Both the position numbers and the translations under genes were made by a program. From positions 62,001 to 126,000 of the forward strand of contig CAYRSB010000001.1 in the NCBI GenBank assembly GCA_964426875.1: a DNA stretch of 64,000 nt. The letters are read 5' to 3'. The notes beneath the pieces are model-generated. The model had not been told where the DNA came from and did not search any database. It was given only the letters and a program-made list of their open reading frames with translations. Source of the DNA: Caldatribacterium sp964426875 (GTDB taxonomy: Bacteria > Atribacterota > Atribacteria > Atribacterales > Caldatribacteriaceae). Positions 44,257 through 53,252 of the stretch are shown here, one piece after another (position 1 is the first letter of the stretch; every line of letters begins with the position of its first letter).

Positions 44257-44619
44257 ATGGACAAAGCAAGAGTTCTCAAAGCGGTGGAAGGAAGTTTTCT
44301 CAGGGATGAGACGCAGATTCCCCAAGTTGCCCCAGGAGACCTGGTCCGAGTGTACTTTAAGGTCATTGAAGGAGAGAAAGAACGCATTCAGCCCTTTGAG
44401 GGTCTCGTCATTGCCGCGCGGGGAGCAGGGGTCAATCGGACCTTTACGGTGCGGAAGGTGTCCTTTGGTGTCGGAGTAGAACGGATTTTCCCTCTGCATT
44501 CTCCTCGGATTGAGCGCATCGAGGTTTTGCGACATGGAAAGGTGAGAAGAGCAAAACTTTACTACCTGAGAGAGAAAAGTGCCAAAGAATCTCGACTCGA
44601 AGAAAAGCGCGAAGCCTAA
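44257..44619 (+). CDS. rplS: RplS, ribosomal protein L19
   Basis: Large-subunit protein at the subunit interface, 120 residues. Seen: PGDLVRVYFKVIEGEKER, QPFEGLVIAARG, FTVRKVSFGVGVERIFPLHSP (in part) and VRRAKLYYLR, all diagnostic. AGGAGG precedes the ATG. It follows trmD as usual. Confidence 0.97.
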   Translation: MDKARVLKAVEGSFLRDETQIPQVAPGDLVRVYFKVIEGEKERIQPFEGLVIAARGAGVNRTFTVRKVSFGVGVERIFPLHSPRIERIEVLRHGKVRRAKLYYLREKSAKESRLEEKREA

Positions 44620-45136
44620 AAAGAGTGCCTTGCGAGAGCTTGTAGAAACTGTCCTCTGGGCTTTGGTTATTGCCCTTTGTGTGCGGTACTTCGTTGTTGA
44701 GGGTTACTATATTCCCAGTACGTCTATGGAGCCGACCCTTGTTCCAGGAGAAAGGGTACTCGTGGCAAAGTTCCTGTACCGTTTTAGTGAACCTCACCGA
44801 GGGGACATTGTGGTATTTCGTTACCCCATCGATAATCGTAAAAACCTCATAAAACGTGTTGTGGGGCTTCCTGGCGAGAAAATTGAAATCACCCAAGGCA
44901 GAGTTTTCGTTAATGGGGAGCCCCTGGTGGGGGAACTATTCCAGCGCACATACTATGATATCGGATACTATGGACAGGGTGCACATGTGGTTCCGGAAGG
45001 GCATTACTTCGTCTTAGGTGATAACAGCGAAAACAGCGATGATAGCCGCTTCTGGGGTTATGTTCCCCGCAAAAATATTCTGGGAAGGGCGTTCCTGGTG
45101 TACTGGCCTCCTCACCACATCCGTATCCTTCGCTGA
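44579..45136 (+). CDS. lepB: LepB, signal peptidase I
   Basis: Membrane serine protease that removes secretory signal peptides. One N-terminal membrane helix (about 22-40), nucleophile in PSTSMEPTL (Ser about 48), general base in LIKRVVGLPGE (Lys about 92), and GDNSENSDDSRFWG. GTG 44579 overlaps rplS by 41 bp; TTG 44630, just before the membrane helix, is an alternative with AAAGAG upstream. 185 residues. Confidence 0.95.
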   Translation: MPKNLDSKKSAKPKKSALRELVETVLWALVIALCVRYFVVEGYYIPSTSMEPTLVPGERVLVAKFLYRFSEPHRGDIVVFRYPIDNRKNLIKRVVGLPGEKIEITQGRVFVNGEPLVGELFQRTYYDIGYYGQGAHVVPEGHYFVLGDNSENSDDSRFWGYVPRKNILGRAFLVYWPPHHIRILR

Positions 45137-45741
45137 TGCGCATTGAGGACGAACTCTGGCAGAAAGGGTATCATTACATTGGAGGAGTCGATGAAGCAGG
45201 GCGGGGCCCCTTGGCCGGTCCATTGGTGGCAGTTTGTGTAGTTCTTACTCCTTCCTTCCCTCTCAGGGAAGTTCCTGATTCCAAGCGTCTTTCTCCAAAA
45301 AAGAGGGAAACTCTTTTCAAAATCATATGTCAGAACGCAGAATTTGTAGGTCTCAGTGTGGTGGGAGAGCGCTTTATAGACCTTTTGGGCATTCAGAAAG
45401 CCAATGAATTTGCCCTCTATGAGGCAGCATGGAGGGCCCTTTTTTCTGGACATCTGGAGTATCTTGTAGTTGATTGGGTAAAGATTTCCTGGTCCTTTTC
45501 CCCCGTCGTTTCCTTCCCTAAGGCTGAGGGCAAGAGTCTTTCTGTGGCCTGTGCTTCGATTGTAGCTAAGGTTTTTCGAGACACCCTCATGAGGGAATGG
45601 TATGAGCCCTCCTTTGCAGGATACGGACTGGCCAAGCACAAAGGATATGGGACTTCTTTCCACTTTGAAAGAATCAGGGCCTTGGGTCTTGCGCCGTGTC
45701 ATCGGAGGTCTTTCTGTGAGAGGTACGCACCTGAGCAATAA
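45136..45741 (+). CDS. rnhB: RnhB, ribonuclease HII
   Basis: Removes ribonucleotides from DNA. Catalytic acids seen: VDEAGRGPLAGP (Asp, Glu), LVVDW (Asp) and SIVAKVFRD (Asp). DSKRLS and the C-terminal GYGT are also present. 201 residues. Starts within the last codon of lepB. rplS-lepB-rnhB-yraN-comM-dprA is a familiar order. Confidence 0.96.
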   Translation: MRIEDELWQKGYHYIGGVDEAGRGPLAGPLVAVCVVLTPSFPLREVPDSKRLSPKKRETLFKIICQNAEFVGLSVVGERFIDLLGIQKANEFALYEAAWRALFSGHLEYLVVDWVKISWSFSPVVSFPKAEGKSLSVACASIVAKVFRDTLMREWYEPSFAGYGLAKHKGYGTSFHFERIRALGLAPCHRRSFCERYAPEQ

Positions 45742-46084
45742 AGGATCGAAGGGTGAAGCTTTAGCGGAGCGATGGCTCAGGAAACGGCTGAGAGCCGAAA
45801 TTCTTGAAAAGAACTTTTACTCTCCCTTTGGTGAAATCGATCTTGTGGTTCGCCTGGGGGAGTGTCTTGTCTTTGTGGAAGTGAAGACGAGAGAAAGTGT
45901 ATCCTGGGGGTCTCCCGAAGAGTCTATCACCGAAACAAAAAAGGAACGTCTCCGGAAGAGTGCTCTCTTCTATTTGATGCGGCAAGGCTACGATCCTGAG
46001 AGGACTTCCTTTCGCTTTGATGTGGTGGCAGTACGCTTGCGTGGGGGGAAGACGGAGATCAGGCACTATCCTTCGGCTTTTTAA
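45716..46084 (+). CDS. yraN: YraN/UPF0102 nuclease-fold protein
   Basis: Small restriction-endonuclease-fold protein of unknown function. Seen: NKGSKGEALAERWL, FYSPFGEIDLVVR and VFVEVKTR, giving the E-D-ExK catalytic pattern. GTG 45716 has GGAGG 7 nt upstream and gives the normal 122 residues; the frame is open further into rnhB. Always near rnhB and dprA, which hints at DNA processing. Confidence 0.9.
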   Translation: MRGTHLSNKGSKGEALAERWLRKRLRAEILEKNFYSPFGEIDLVVRLGECLVFVEVKTRESVSWGSPEESITETKKERLRKSALFYLMRQGYDPERTSFRFDVVAVRLRGGKTEIRHYPSAF

Positions 46085-46097
46085 GGAGGGAGAAAAA

Positions 46098-47627
46098 GTG
46101 TTGTCCAAGATTTTCAGCGCCACGAGTTTTGGCATCGAAGCCCGTTTTGTAGAGGTTGAAGTGGACGTGGGAACAGGCATGCCTTCCTTCCACATTGTAG
46201 GATTGCCCGATACGGCCGTTCAAGAATCCCGGGAACGGGTCCGCAGTGCCTTGAAAAACTGTGGTTTTTCCTTTCCTCCTCAGCGGGTGACGGTCAATCT
46301 TGCCCCGGCTTTTCTCAAAAAGACTGGGAGCGACTTTGATCTTCCCATTGCCTTGGGGATTCTTCTGGCCACGGGGCAGCTCCGTGTCCCTTTGGGGAAC
46401 GTTGTAGCTGTTGGAGAACTTTCTCTCTCCGGGGAGCTCAAGCCGGTGAATGGGGTTTTCCCTATTGCTCATTTTCTCTCTCTTCAGGATAAACTTTACC
46501 GGCTGCTTCTTCCTCTGGGGAATGCTCGGGAGAGTGCCGTGGTGGAGGGTGTGGAAGTTTTTGGGTTTCGAAATCTCAACGAGGTGTGTGATTTTTTAGA
46601 AGGAAAGATTCTTCGGGAACCTCTTTCCTCCTCTTGGGAGGAGTACTTTGATGCCTCGATGTTGGAAGAGGACCTGGCGGAGGTCAAGGGGCAAAGAGGA
46701 GGGAAGAGGGCTTTGGAGATTGCTGCAGCAGGGGGACATCATCTTCTCTTCGTAGGACCTCCAGGGTCGGGCAAAACGATGCTAGCGCGGAAACTCCCCT
46801 CTATTCTTCCTCCCCTCACGGTAGAGCAAGCCATAGAGGTGACAAAAATTCACAGTGTTGCTGGCTTGCTTTCTGAAAGCCGCCCCTTTGTAACCACTCC
46901 GCCTTTTCGTGCGCCACATCACACCATTTCTGACGTAGCTCTTATTGGTGGAGGTCAATGGCCCCGTCCAGGGGAGATAAGTCTTGCCCACCATGGGGTA
47001 CTTTTTCTTGACGAAGTGCTTGAATTCCGCCGAAACGTTCTCGAGGCCTTACGAGAACCCTTAGAGACAGGGATGATTACTGTCAGTAGGGTAAACGCCA
47101 CTATCACCTATCCTGCCTGTTTTACTCTGGTTCTGGCCTGCAACCCCTGCCCCTGTGGATACCTTGGAGATGCCAAAAGACCCTGTACTTGTTCATATCA
47201 GCAAATCCTTCGTTATCGGAGCAAGCTCTCCGGTCCTCTTCTTGACCGGATCGACCTTCAGGTAGAAATTCCTCGCCTTGAGGTAGGTGAAATCCTTTCT
47301 GAGAGAGAGGAGGAGTCCTCGAAAGAGGTGCGCCAGAGAGTGGAAAGAGCAAGGAATATTCAGAAGGAACGTTTTCAGGGTGAAAAAATTTTGGTGAACG
47401 GGGAGATGAAGGCTCGCCATATAAAGAAGTTCTGTGGGGTGGAGGGAGAGACAAAAAAGTTTCTTGAGGTTTCTCTGAAGAAGCTTTCCCTGAGTGCCCG
47501 AGCATACCACAGGGTTTTGAAAGTAGCTCGTACCATTGCCGACCTTGAGGAGAGAGAGAAAATCGAGGTTTCTCACGTAGCTGAAGCCATTCAGTACCGC
47601 TTTCTCGATCGACGCTACGAGGGATGA
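46098..47627 (+). CDS. comM: ComM/YifB, Mg-chelatase-like AAA+ ATPase
   Basis: Hexameric helicase; ComM helps branch migration during natural transformation. N-terminal Lon-like domain (about 1-170: GMPSFHIVGLPDTAVQES), Walker A GPPGSGKTMLARK near 222, DEVLEF Walker B near 307, and ACNPCPCGYLGDAKRPCTC with clustered cysteines. GTG 46098 (or TTG 46101) follows AAGGAGGGAG. 509 residues. Overlaps dprA by 4 bp, its usual functional partner. Confidence 0.94.
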   Translation: MLSKIFSATSFGIEARFVEVEVDVGTGMPSFHIVGLPDTAVQESRERVRSALKNCGFSFPPQRVTVNLAPAFLKKTGSDFDLPIALGILLATGQLRVPLGNVVAVGELSLSGELKPVNGVFPIAHFLSLQDKLYRLLLPLGNARESAVVEGVEVFGFRNLNEVCDFLEGKILREPLSSSWEEYFDASMLEEDLAEVKGQRGGKRALEIAAAGGHHLLFVGPPGSGKTMLARKLPSILPPLTVEQAIEVTKIHSVAGLLSESRPFVTTPPFRAPHHTISDVALIGGGQWPRPGEISLAHHGVLFLDEVLEFRRNVLEALREPLETGMITVSRVNATITYPACFTLVLACNPCPCGYLGDAKRPCTCSYQQILRYRSKLSGPLLDRIDLQVEIPRLEVGEILSEREEESSKEVRQRVERARNIQKERFQGEKILVNGEMKARHIKKFCGVEGETKKFLEVSLKKLSLSARAYHRVLKVARTIADLEEREKIEVSHVAEAIQYRFLDRRYEG

Positions 47628-48709
47628 CGACGAAAGAACTTCCTTTCTTTGTGGCTTTCAGCCACATTAAGGGCATTGGACCGGTGCGTTTTCGAAAGCT
47701 TCTTGATGTTTTTGGCAGTGCATTTTCTGCCTGGAGCGCTCCTTTCTTAGATCTTCAGGAGGTACTCGGGGAAGGTCTTGCCCGGCAGCTTGTCTCCTTT
47801 CGGGAGAGGACGGATCCTGAAAAACTCTGCAGCGGTATTTTTCAAGAGGGGATCCGGGTCATTACCTGGGAAGACGAAGGGTATCCTCCTCTTTTGCGCA
47901 CTATCTCCTATCCCCCTTTCCTTCTCTACGTAGAAGGAGACCTTTCTTTCCTCAACTACGAATTCTATGTGGCCGTCGTGGGAACGCGTCGCCCCACCCC
48001 GTATGGTAAGAGGGCGGCGCGCTTCTTTGCCCAGGGTTTGGCACAAGAAGGGTGGATAGTAGTGAGTGGTCTTGCTTTGGGGATAGACGGGGAAGCGCAA
48101 AGGAGCGTGGTGGAGGAGGGATATCCCACTGTGGCCGTTTTGGGGAGTGGGCTCAGAAGAGTGTACCCCAGAGCTCATCTCTCTCTTTCCCGGGAGATTC
48201 TCAAGAAGGGAGGAGCCATCGTCAGTGAATATCCGCCCTTTACAGAACCTCGTCCAGAACATTTCCCTCTCCGGAATCGGATTATCGCCGGCCTGAGCCT
48301 CGGGGTTTTGGTCATCGAGGCTCCCCGGGAAAGTGGAGCCCTGATCACCGCTGATTTTGCCCTTGAGGGAGGGCGTGAGGTTATGGCCGTTCCTGGCCCG
48401 ATTTTTTCGCCCCAGAGTGAGGGGGCGAATGCCCTCATTGCTCAGGGAGCGAGACTCGTACAAAGTGCGACCGATGTTCTCGAGGCCTTTGGTATTTTGA
48501 AAAGTGGAATTCAACCTGAAGAGAAAAAGCTTCCTCTCAGTAAAGAGGAAGAAGCCCTTCTCTCCCTCGTTGATTATATCGGGGTTTTCAAAGAGGAGCT
48601 TCTTGAGAAAACCGGATGGGGAGAGGGGGAATTTTTCAAGGTTCTCCTTGCTCTCGAGATGAAGGGGCTCATCGAGGAAATCCCTGGAGGGAAGGTGGCA
48701 AGGAGGTAG
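47624..48709 (+). CDS. dprA: DprA, DNA-processing protein
   Basis: Loads RecA on incoming single-stranded DNA in transformation. Seen: N-terminal helix-hairpin-helix-like region (HIKGIGPVRFRKLL), the Rossmann core VVGTRRPTPYGKRAA, VSGLALGIDGEAQ, VLGSGLRRVYP, SEYPP and FPLRNRIIAGLS. C-terminal winged-helix (about 300-361). 361 residues. topA, its frequent follower, is absent here. Confidence 0.95.
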   Translation: MTTKELPFFVAFSHIKGIGPVRFRKLLDVFGSAFSAWSAPFLDLQEVLGEGLARQLVSFRERTDPEKLCSGIFQEGIRVITWEDEGYPPLLRTISYPPFLLYVEGDLSFLNYEFYVAVVGTRRPTPYGKRAARFFAQGLAQEGWIVVSGLALGIDGEAQRSVVEEGYPTVAVLGSGLRRVYPRAHLSLSREILKKGGAIVSEYPPFTEPRPEHFPLRNRIIAGLSLGVLVIEAPRESGALITADFALEGGREVMAVPGPIFSPQSEGANALIAQGARLVQSATDVLEAFGILKSGIQPEEKKLPLSKEEEALLSLVDYIGVFKEELLEKTGWGEGEFFKVLLALEMKGLIEEIPGGKVARR

Positions 48710-48721
48710 GGCTTCTAACCG

Positions 48722-48750
48722 TTGACACCCCCTTCTCCATCACCTATAAT
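48722..48750 (+). promoter_or_regulatory. Perfect consensus promoter of rpsU series
   Basis: TTGACA (48722-48727) and TATAAT (48745-48750) are both exact consensus with the optimal 17-nt spacer, 12 bp after the dprA stop and about 32 bp before rpsU. The strongest promoter match in the window. Confidence 0.85.
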
Positions 48751-48781
48751 GGTTATACTTTGAAGCAGGGGAGGAATACAA

Positions 48782-48955
48782 GTGACCGAGGTCCGTATTG
48801 GTCAGGGGGAGAGCCTTGACGAGGCATTGCGGCGTTTCAAAAAGAAGTGTCAGAGAAATGGTATTATTTCTGAGATGAAACGCCATGAACATTATGAGAA
48901 GCCGAGTGAGCGGAGGAGGAAACGGGAGCAAGCCCGGAAAAGGAAGAGAAGATGA
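48782..48955 (+). CDS. rpsU: RpsU, ribosomal protein S21
   Basis: A 57-residue small-subunit protein. Pattern VRIGQGESLDEALRRFKKKC, then the basic tail KPSERRRKREQARKRKRR. GTG 48782 follows GGGGAGGAA. yqeY starts inside its stop (ATGA); rpsU-yqeY is a common pair. Confidence 0.94.
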   Translation: MTEVRIGQGESLDEALRRFKKKCQRNGIISEMKRHEHYEKPSERRRKREQARKRKRR

Positions 48956-49410
48956 CAGAGGGTTTCCCTGATACTAAGCGTCGTCTTCAGGAGGCAATGA
49001 AGGTGGCCTTGAAAGCGAAAGACGTTGTACGCCTTGATACTGTGCGTCTTCTCCTCGCTGAAATTCGCAATGCTGAGATCGAAAAGCGTGCTCCCCTCGA
49101 GGAAAGAGAAATCTACACTCTTTTGCGCAAGAATATCAGAAAGCGAGAGGAAAGTCTTGTATACTTTAGACAGGGTCATCGGGAGGACTTGGTAGAGAGG
49201 GCAGAGAGGGAAATCGAGGTCATTAAAGAATTTCTGCCTCCACCTCTTACCGAAAAGGAGATTTTTACTATTGTACGAGAGACTCTTTCTGCCTTTTCCC
49301 AAAAACCTGCTTTTGGAGATCTCATGAAGGAGGTCATGCGTCAGGTGGAAGGAAGGGCAGAGGGTAAGGTTGTGTCGGAAGTTGTAAGGAAGGTTCTGGA
49401 AGTGGGGTGA
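48952..49410 (+). CDS. yqeY: YqeY/GatB-tail domain protein
   Basis: Homologous to the tRNA-binding tail of GatB but free-standing; role unknown, perhaps in tRNA amidation. Seen: LKAKDVVRLDTVRLLLAEI, YFRQGHREDLVERAEREI and the EFLPPPLTEKEI motif. 152 residues, entirely helical in prediction. Confidence 0.93.
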   Translation: MTEGFPDTKRRLQEAMKVALKAKDVVRLDTVRLLLAEIRNAEIEKRAPLEEREIYTLLRKNIRKREESLVYFRQGHREDLVERAEREIEVIKEFLPPPLTEKEIFTIVRETLSAFSQKPAFGDLMKEVMRQVEGRAEGKVVSEVVRKVLEVG

Positions 49411-49419
49411 TAGAAAAAC

Positions 49420-50409
49420 TTGTCTCCTGAAGTGTCACTCAAAGAGGGAGAGCTTCGGTTGACGCTTCCCGGTGGTGTGCGGGAAGCAAGGCAGTTTTTT
49501 GGTTTTCTCGATGCCAATGTACGGGTGATAGAAAGTGTTTTTCAGGTCGATGTGAATGTTGAGAGTGACGCTGTCGTTGTTCGAAAGAAGGGCAAGGAGG
49601 ACCTTGCCCTTGTGGAGCGTTTTCTCACCGAACTTGTAGACTTCCTCAGAGAGGGAGTCGAGCCCACGCCTGAAGATTTGCGCCGCATGGCTACTAGTTT
49701 CCGCGAAACTCAAAAAGTCTGGTGGAAGGACGAGGAAACCATCTTCGTCACCTCTTCCCATAAGCCCATAAAGGCGAAAACCCCCGGGCAACTCCACTAT
49801 GTTCAGGCAGTACGCAGCTCAGATATCACCTTCTGTATAGGTCCGGCAGGAACTGGCAAGACATATCTTGCTATGGCCATGGCCTGTGCCGCCCTCCAGA
49901 AGAAAGAGGTTAGTCGTATCGTTCTTGTCCGCCCAGCTGTAGAAGCGGGAGAAAGCCTGGGTTATCTTCCTGGAGATCTCAAAGAGAAGATTGAACCATA
50001 CCTCCGTCCCCTGTACGATGCCCTTTACGAAATGCTCTCCCCAGAGAGATTCCAACGTTACTCTGAACGGGGGATTATTGAAGTAGCACCTCTGGCCTAC
50101 ATGCGAGGGAGAACTCTCAATGACTCTTTTATCGTCCTTGACGAGGCACAAAATACGACTTCGGAACAGATGAAGATGTTCCTCACCCGGATGGGTTTCG
50201 GCTCCAAAGTGGTGGTCACCGGTGACATTACCCAAGTCGATCTCCCTCTGGGCAAGCGCTCCGGGCTTGTAGTGGTGCAGGAGATTCTTCGTGCTATTCC
50301 GGGCATCACCTTCGTATATTTAACCGAGAAAGACGTTGTACGGCATCATCTCGTGCAGAAAATCATCCTTGCCTATGAGCACTTCGAAACGAATATGGCC
50401 CGGCGGTAG
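49420..50409 (+). CDS. phoH: PhoH-like ATPase (YbeZ family)
   Basis: RNA-metabolism ATPase usually next to ybeY. N-terminal KH-like part (about 1-110), Walker A GPAGTGKTYLA near 141, RPAVEAGESLGYLPGDL, Walker B FIVLDEAQN near 238 and TGDITQVDLP. 329 residues. TTG 49420 lacks a well-spaced ribosome site and probably relies on coupling from yqeY. Confidence 0.95.
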   Translation: MSPEVSLKEGELRLTLPGGVREARQFFGFLDANVRVIESVFQVDVNVESDAVVVRKKGKEDLALVERFLTELVDFLREGVEPTPEDLRRMATSFRETQKVWWKDEETIFVTSSHKPIKAKTPGQLHYVQAVRSSDITFCIGPAGTGKTYLAMAMACAALQKKEVSRIVLVRPAVEAGESLGYLPGDLKEKIEPYLRPLYDALYEMLSPERFQRYSERGIIEVAPLAYMRGRTLNDSFIVLDEAQNTTSEQMKMFLTRMGFGSKVVVTGDITQVDLPLGKRSGLVVVQEILRAIPGITFVYLTEKDVVRHHLVQKIILAYEHFETNMARR

Positions 50410-52444
50410 TCTCCCCCTCTCTCCTTCTTTCCTAAGTTTTTTGGCTTACGGGGTGCTCCTCTTCGTCCTCCTGGGGTTGCCACTCCTTTTGGGAGGAGTA
50501 GAAATCCAGGAGGGATGGGTAGCTTTACAGGATATTGTGGCTCCCGAGACTGTGGAGATTGTAGATACTCTGGCCACGGAGAAAAGAAGGGGGAAAGTCC
50601 TGGATAATCTCCCCCCGGTGTATCGGGTCGATGAGGAGGTCGTGCAGGAGACACAAAGAGAGCTGGAACAGTTCTTTTCAACCTTTGAGGAAATCCGAGC
50701 CCATACCTTGCCTTCCCTCCCAGAAACGGTTGAGAGCCTTTCTCGAAAATGGAATGTCACTAAGAGGACTGTCCTTTGGCTCCTTGAGGCTCCTGATGAG
50801 GTCTACAGACAGGTCAGGAGTTTTATCCACGATCTTTTCGCCACTCGGTTTTTTTCTCGGCCTCTTCGCCGGGAAGACCTATCCCAGGTCCTGCTTGAAG
50901 TCAACACTTCTTTAGAGGAATCTGGGTTGTCTGAAGGGGCCGTGTGGGTTTTGAGTCTTCTGGTTACCCGTTTCTTGCGTCCCAATGCCGTAGTGGACGA
51001 ATTACAGACCCAAAAGATAAGGACGCAAATCTTGCAATCTCTTGAACCGGTACGGCGAGTCGTCCGCCGGGGGGAAATCCTTGTTCAGAAAGGGGATATA
51101 GTCACTCGAGAACAGATGCAGGCTCTGGAAGCTTTAGGACTTGTGGGCAGGGGAAAACGACGGTCTTTGGCTCTCGTTCTTTGCATTCTTTTGGGAGGAG
51201 TACTTCTTCTTGAGTATCTGTATCTGCAGCGCTTTGCCCCTCGTTTCCTCAGAGACAAGCTTTCTCCCCTGGTACGTCTTTTCGCGGTTGGAGGAGTCAT
51301 CGCTTTGAATATTTTCACCCTCCGCATTTCTCCCTTTTTCTTTGTTATTGGAGCTCTCCCTCTTGTGCTTTCGGTCCTCTTCGGGAGAGAAGTGGCTCTG
51401 GGAGGGTCTCTCCTTCTTTTTCCGCTTCTTCTTTGGATATGGAGAACAGGCGTTCCGGGAGGAGTTTTGTTGTACCTTCACCTTATCTTTCCGCTCTTCC
51501 TTTTTGGAAGAAGGATGCAGCGAAAGGACTTCGTCCGTATGGGAGGAATACTTTCCCTTTCCAGTGCTTCCTTGGGAATCTTGTTTTCTCTCTACGAGGG
51601 TCTTTCTTTGCCTTCAGCCCTTGGGATTATACTCTATGGAGCGGCGGGAGGCATCACATCTTCGGTAGTTGCTTTGGGAAACGTGTCTCTTTTTGAAAGC
51701 ATTTTTCACCTTACTACTGACTTTCGTCTCATGGAACTTCTCAATCCCACGCATCCACTTCTCAAAAGACTCATGATGGAAGCTCCTGGCACTTATAGTC
51801 ATAGCCTTGTAGTGGCGAACCTCGCCGAGGTAGCAGCAGAGGAAATCGGAGGCAACGTATTGCTGGCCCGGGTTGGAGCGTATTATCACGATGTCGGAAA
51901 GCTCAAGCGACCCTACTGTTTCATCGAAAACCAAGTTCATGAAGAACGCAACATCCATGATCGATTGTCTCCATATCTCAGCGCTTTGGTCATCACGAGT
52001 CACGTGCGGGATGGAGTGGAGATTGCTCAATCCTTTCATCTTCCGAGAGAAGTCCAGAGTATCATCCGTTCCCATCACGGTCGGAGTGTCATTCGCTACT
52101 TCTATGAAAAAGCCCGGCTTCTGGAAGGTGAAAGCGTCGAGAGGGATGCTTTCCGTTACCCCGGTCCCCTCCCCCGGACTCCGGAGGAGGCCATTGTGTT
52201 TCTGGCTGACAGTGTTGAAGCAGCAGTGCGGAGTATGAAAGACCCCACTCCACGCCGGGTGGAAATGACGGTGCGCAGCATTATTCGGATGTATCTTGAG
52301 GATGGACAACTCGATGAGTCCTCTCTAACTCTCCGTGACCTTAACCGTATTGCTTCGCGGTTTGTCGTGTTCTTAAGTGGAATGGTCCATGCTCGGGTTC
52401 CTTACCCAAGTTTAGAGAAGGAGGGCGTTCATGAGAAGGGTTGA
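50375..52444 (+). CDS. pgpH: PgpH-type 7TM-HD phosphodiesterase
   Basis: Membrane HD-domain protein; homologues hydrolyse c-di-AMP. One N-terminal membrane helix, an extracytoplasmic region (about 40-255), a bundle of about seven membrane segments (about 265-460) and a C-terminal HD domain with HSLVVANLAE and YYHDVGKLKRP (HD near 504) plus SHHG. ATG 50375 overlaps phoH by 35 bp; TTG 50336 is possible. 689 residues. Implies a c-di-AMP system whose cyclase is outside the window. Confidence 0.92.
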   Translation: MSTSKRIWPGGSLPLSPSFLSFLAYGVLLFVLLGLPLLLGGVEIQEGWVALQDIVAPETVEIVDTLATEKRRGKVLDNLPPVYRVDEEVVQETQRELEQFFSTFEEIRAHTLPSLPETVESLSRKWNVTKRTVLWLLEAPDEVYRQVRSFIHDLFATRFFSRPLRREDLSQVLLEVNTSLEESGLSEGAVWVLSLLVTRFLRPNAVVDELQTQKIRTQILQSLEPVRRVVRRGEILVQKGDIVTREQMQALEALGLVGRGKRRSLALVLCILLGGVLLLEYLYLQRFAPRFLRDKLSPLVRLFAVGGVIALNIFTLRISPFFFVIGALPLVLSVLFGREVALGGSLLLFPLLLWIWRTGVPGGVLLYLHLIFPLFLFGRRMQRKDFVRMGGILSLSSASLGILFSLYEGLSLPSALGIILYGAAGGITSSVVALGNVSLFESIFHLTTDFRLMELLNPTHPLLKRLMMEAPGTYSHSLVVANLAEVAAEEIGGNVLLARVGAYYHDVGKLKRPYCFIENQVHEERNIHDRLSPYLSALVITSHVRDGVEIAQSFHLPREVQSIIRSHHGRSVIRYFYEKARLLEGESVERDAFRYPGPLPRTPEEAIVFLADSVEAAVRSMKDPTPRRVEMTVRSIIRMYLEDGQLDESSLTLRDLNRIASRFVVFLSGMVHARVPYPSLEKEGVHEKG

Positions 52445-53249
52445 GGTCACCAATGCCACGAAAACTCATGTCCTTTCCCGCTCTTTTATTGAGAATCTCA
52501 CGAGTTTTGTTTTAACAGAAGAGGGAAAAGACTTTAAAGGAACTTTGAGCGCGGCCTTTGTAGATGAGGAAGGTATGCGAGAAGTGAAGAAGCGTTTTTT
52601 TGGAGAGGATACACTGGGAGATGTGGTTTCCTTTTTCTACGGGGAAGATTCCGATAGAGTGTGGGGCGAGGTCATAATTTGCGTACCCGTGGCAGAAAAA
52701 CAAAGCAGAGAGGTTGGTACTCCCTTCAAGGAGGAGTTAGCACTTCTTTTAGTCCATGGACTTTTGCACCTTCTCGGCTATGAGGATTCGACAGAGGAAG
52801 AACGAGCGAGAATGATGGAGCGGGCCTTGGCACTTCTTGCAAGGTACAAAGAAGAGGAGAGGCGAAGGATGCTTCTCAAGAGAGCCGAGAGGGCGCGAAC
52901 CTTTGCCTATGCTCCGTATTCTCGTCTCCGGGTGGGAGCAGCGCTTTTGGCGAACGACGGCAGGATTTTCACCGGCTGCAACGTGGAGAATGCCTCCTTT
53001 GGAGTGACCCTCTGCGCCGAGCGGGTAGCTCTTGGCAAGGCGATTTCCGAAGGAGCCCGAGAGTTTCTGGCCATTGCTATTATCTCGGATGATGAATCCT
53101 TTTGTTTTCCCTGTGGTGTGTGTCGTCAGGCTCTTGCGGAATTCAGTCTTGAGATTGAAATTTTGGCAGGGAGAAGGGACGGAAGCTATGCGAGGGCTTT
53201 GCTTCGGGAGCTTTTGCCTTCAAGTTTTACCCTGAAAAGGGATGAGTGA
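52431..53249 (+). CDS. YbeY-cytidine deaminase fusion
   Basis: Residues 1-140 are YbeY (rRNA maturation endonuclease): LGDVVSFFYG and HGLLHLLGYEDS near 109. Residues about 150-272 are a complete cytidine deaminase: APYSRLRVGAALL, CNVENASFG, zinc-site CAE (about 194) and PCGVC (about 226). In Firmicutes ybeY, dgkA, cdd and era are separate neighbours; here dgkA is missing and the two flanking genes are one frame without a stop. In the YbeY part, the third metal ligand (HGxLHLxGYDH) reads ED in place of DH. Confidence 0.93.
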   Translation: MRRVEVTNATKTHVLSRSFIENLTSFVLTEEGKDFKGTLSAAFVDEEGMREVKKRFFGEDTLGDVVSFFYGEDSDRVWGEVIICVPVAEKQSREVGTPFKEELALLLVHGLLHLLGYEDSTEEERARMMERALALLARYKEEERRRMLLKRAERARTFAYAPYSRLRVGAALLANDGRIFTGCNVENASFGVTLCAERVALGKAISEGAREFLAIAIISDDESFCFPCGVCRQALAEFSLEIEILAGRRDGSYARALLRELLPSSFTLKRDE

Positions 53250-53252
53250 GGC

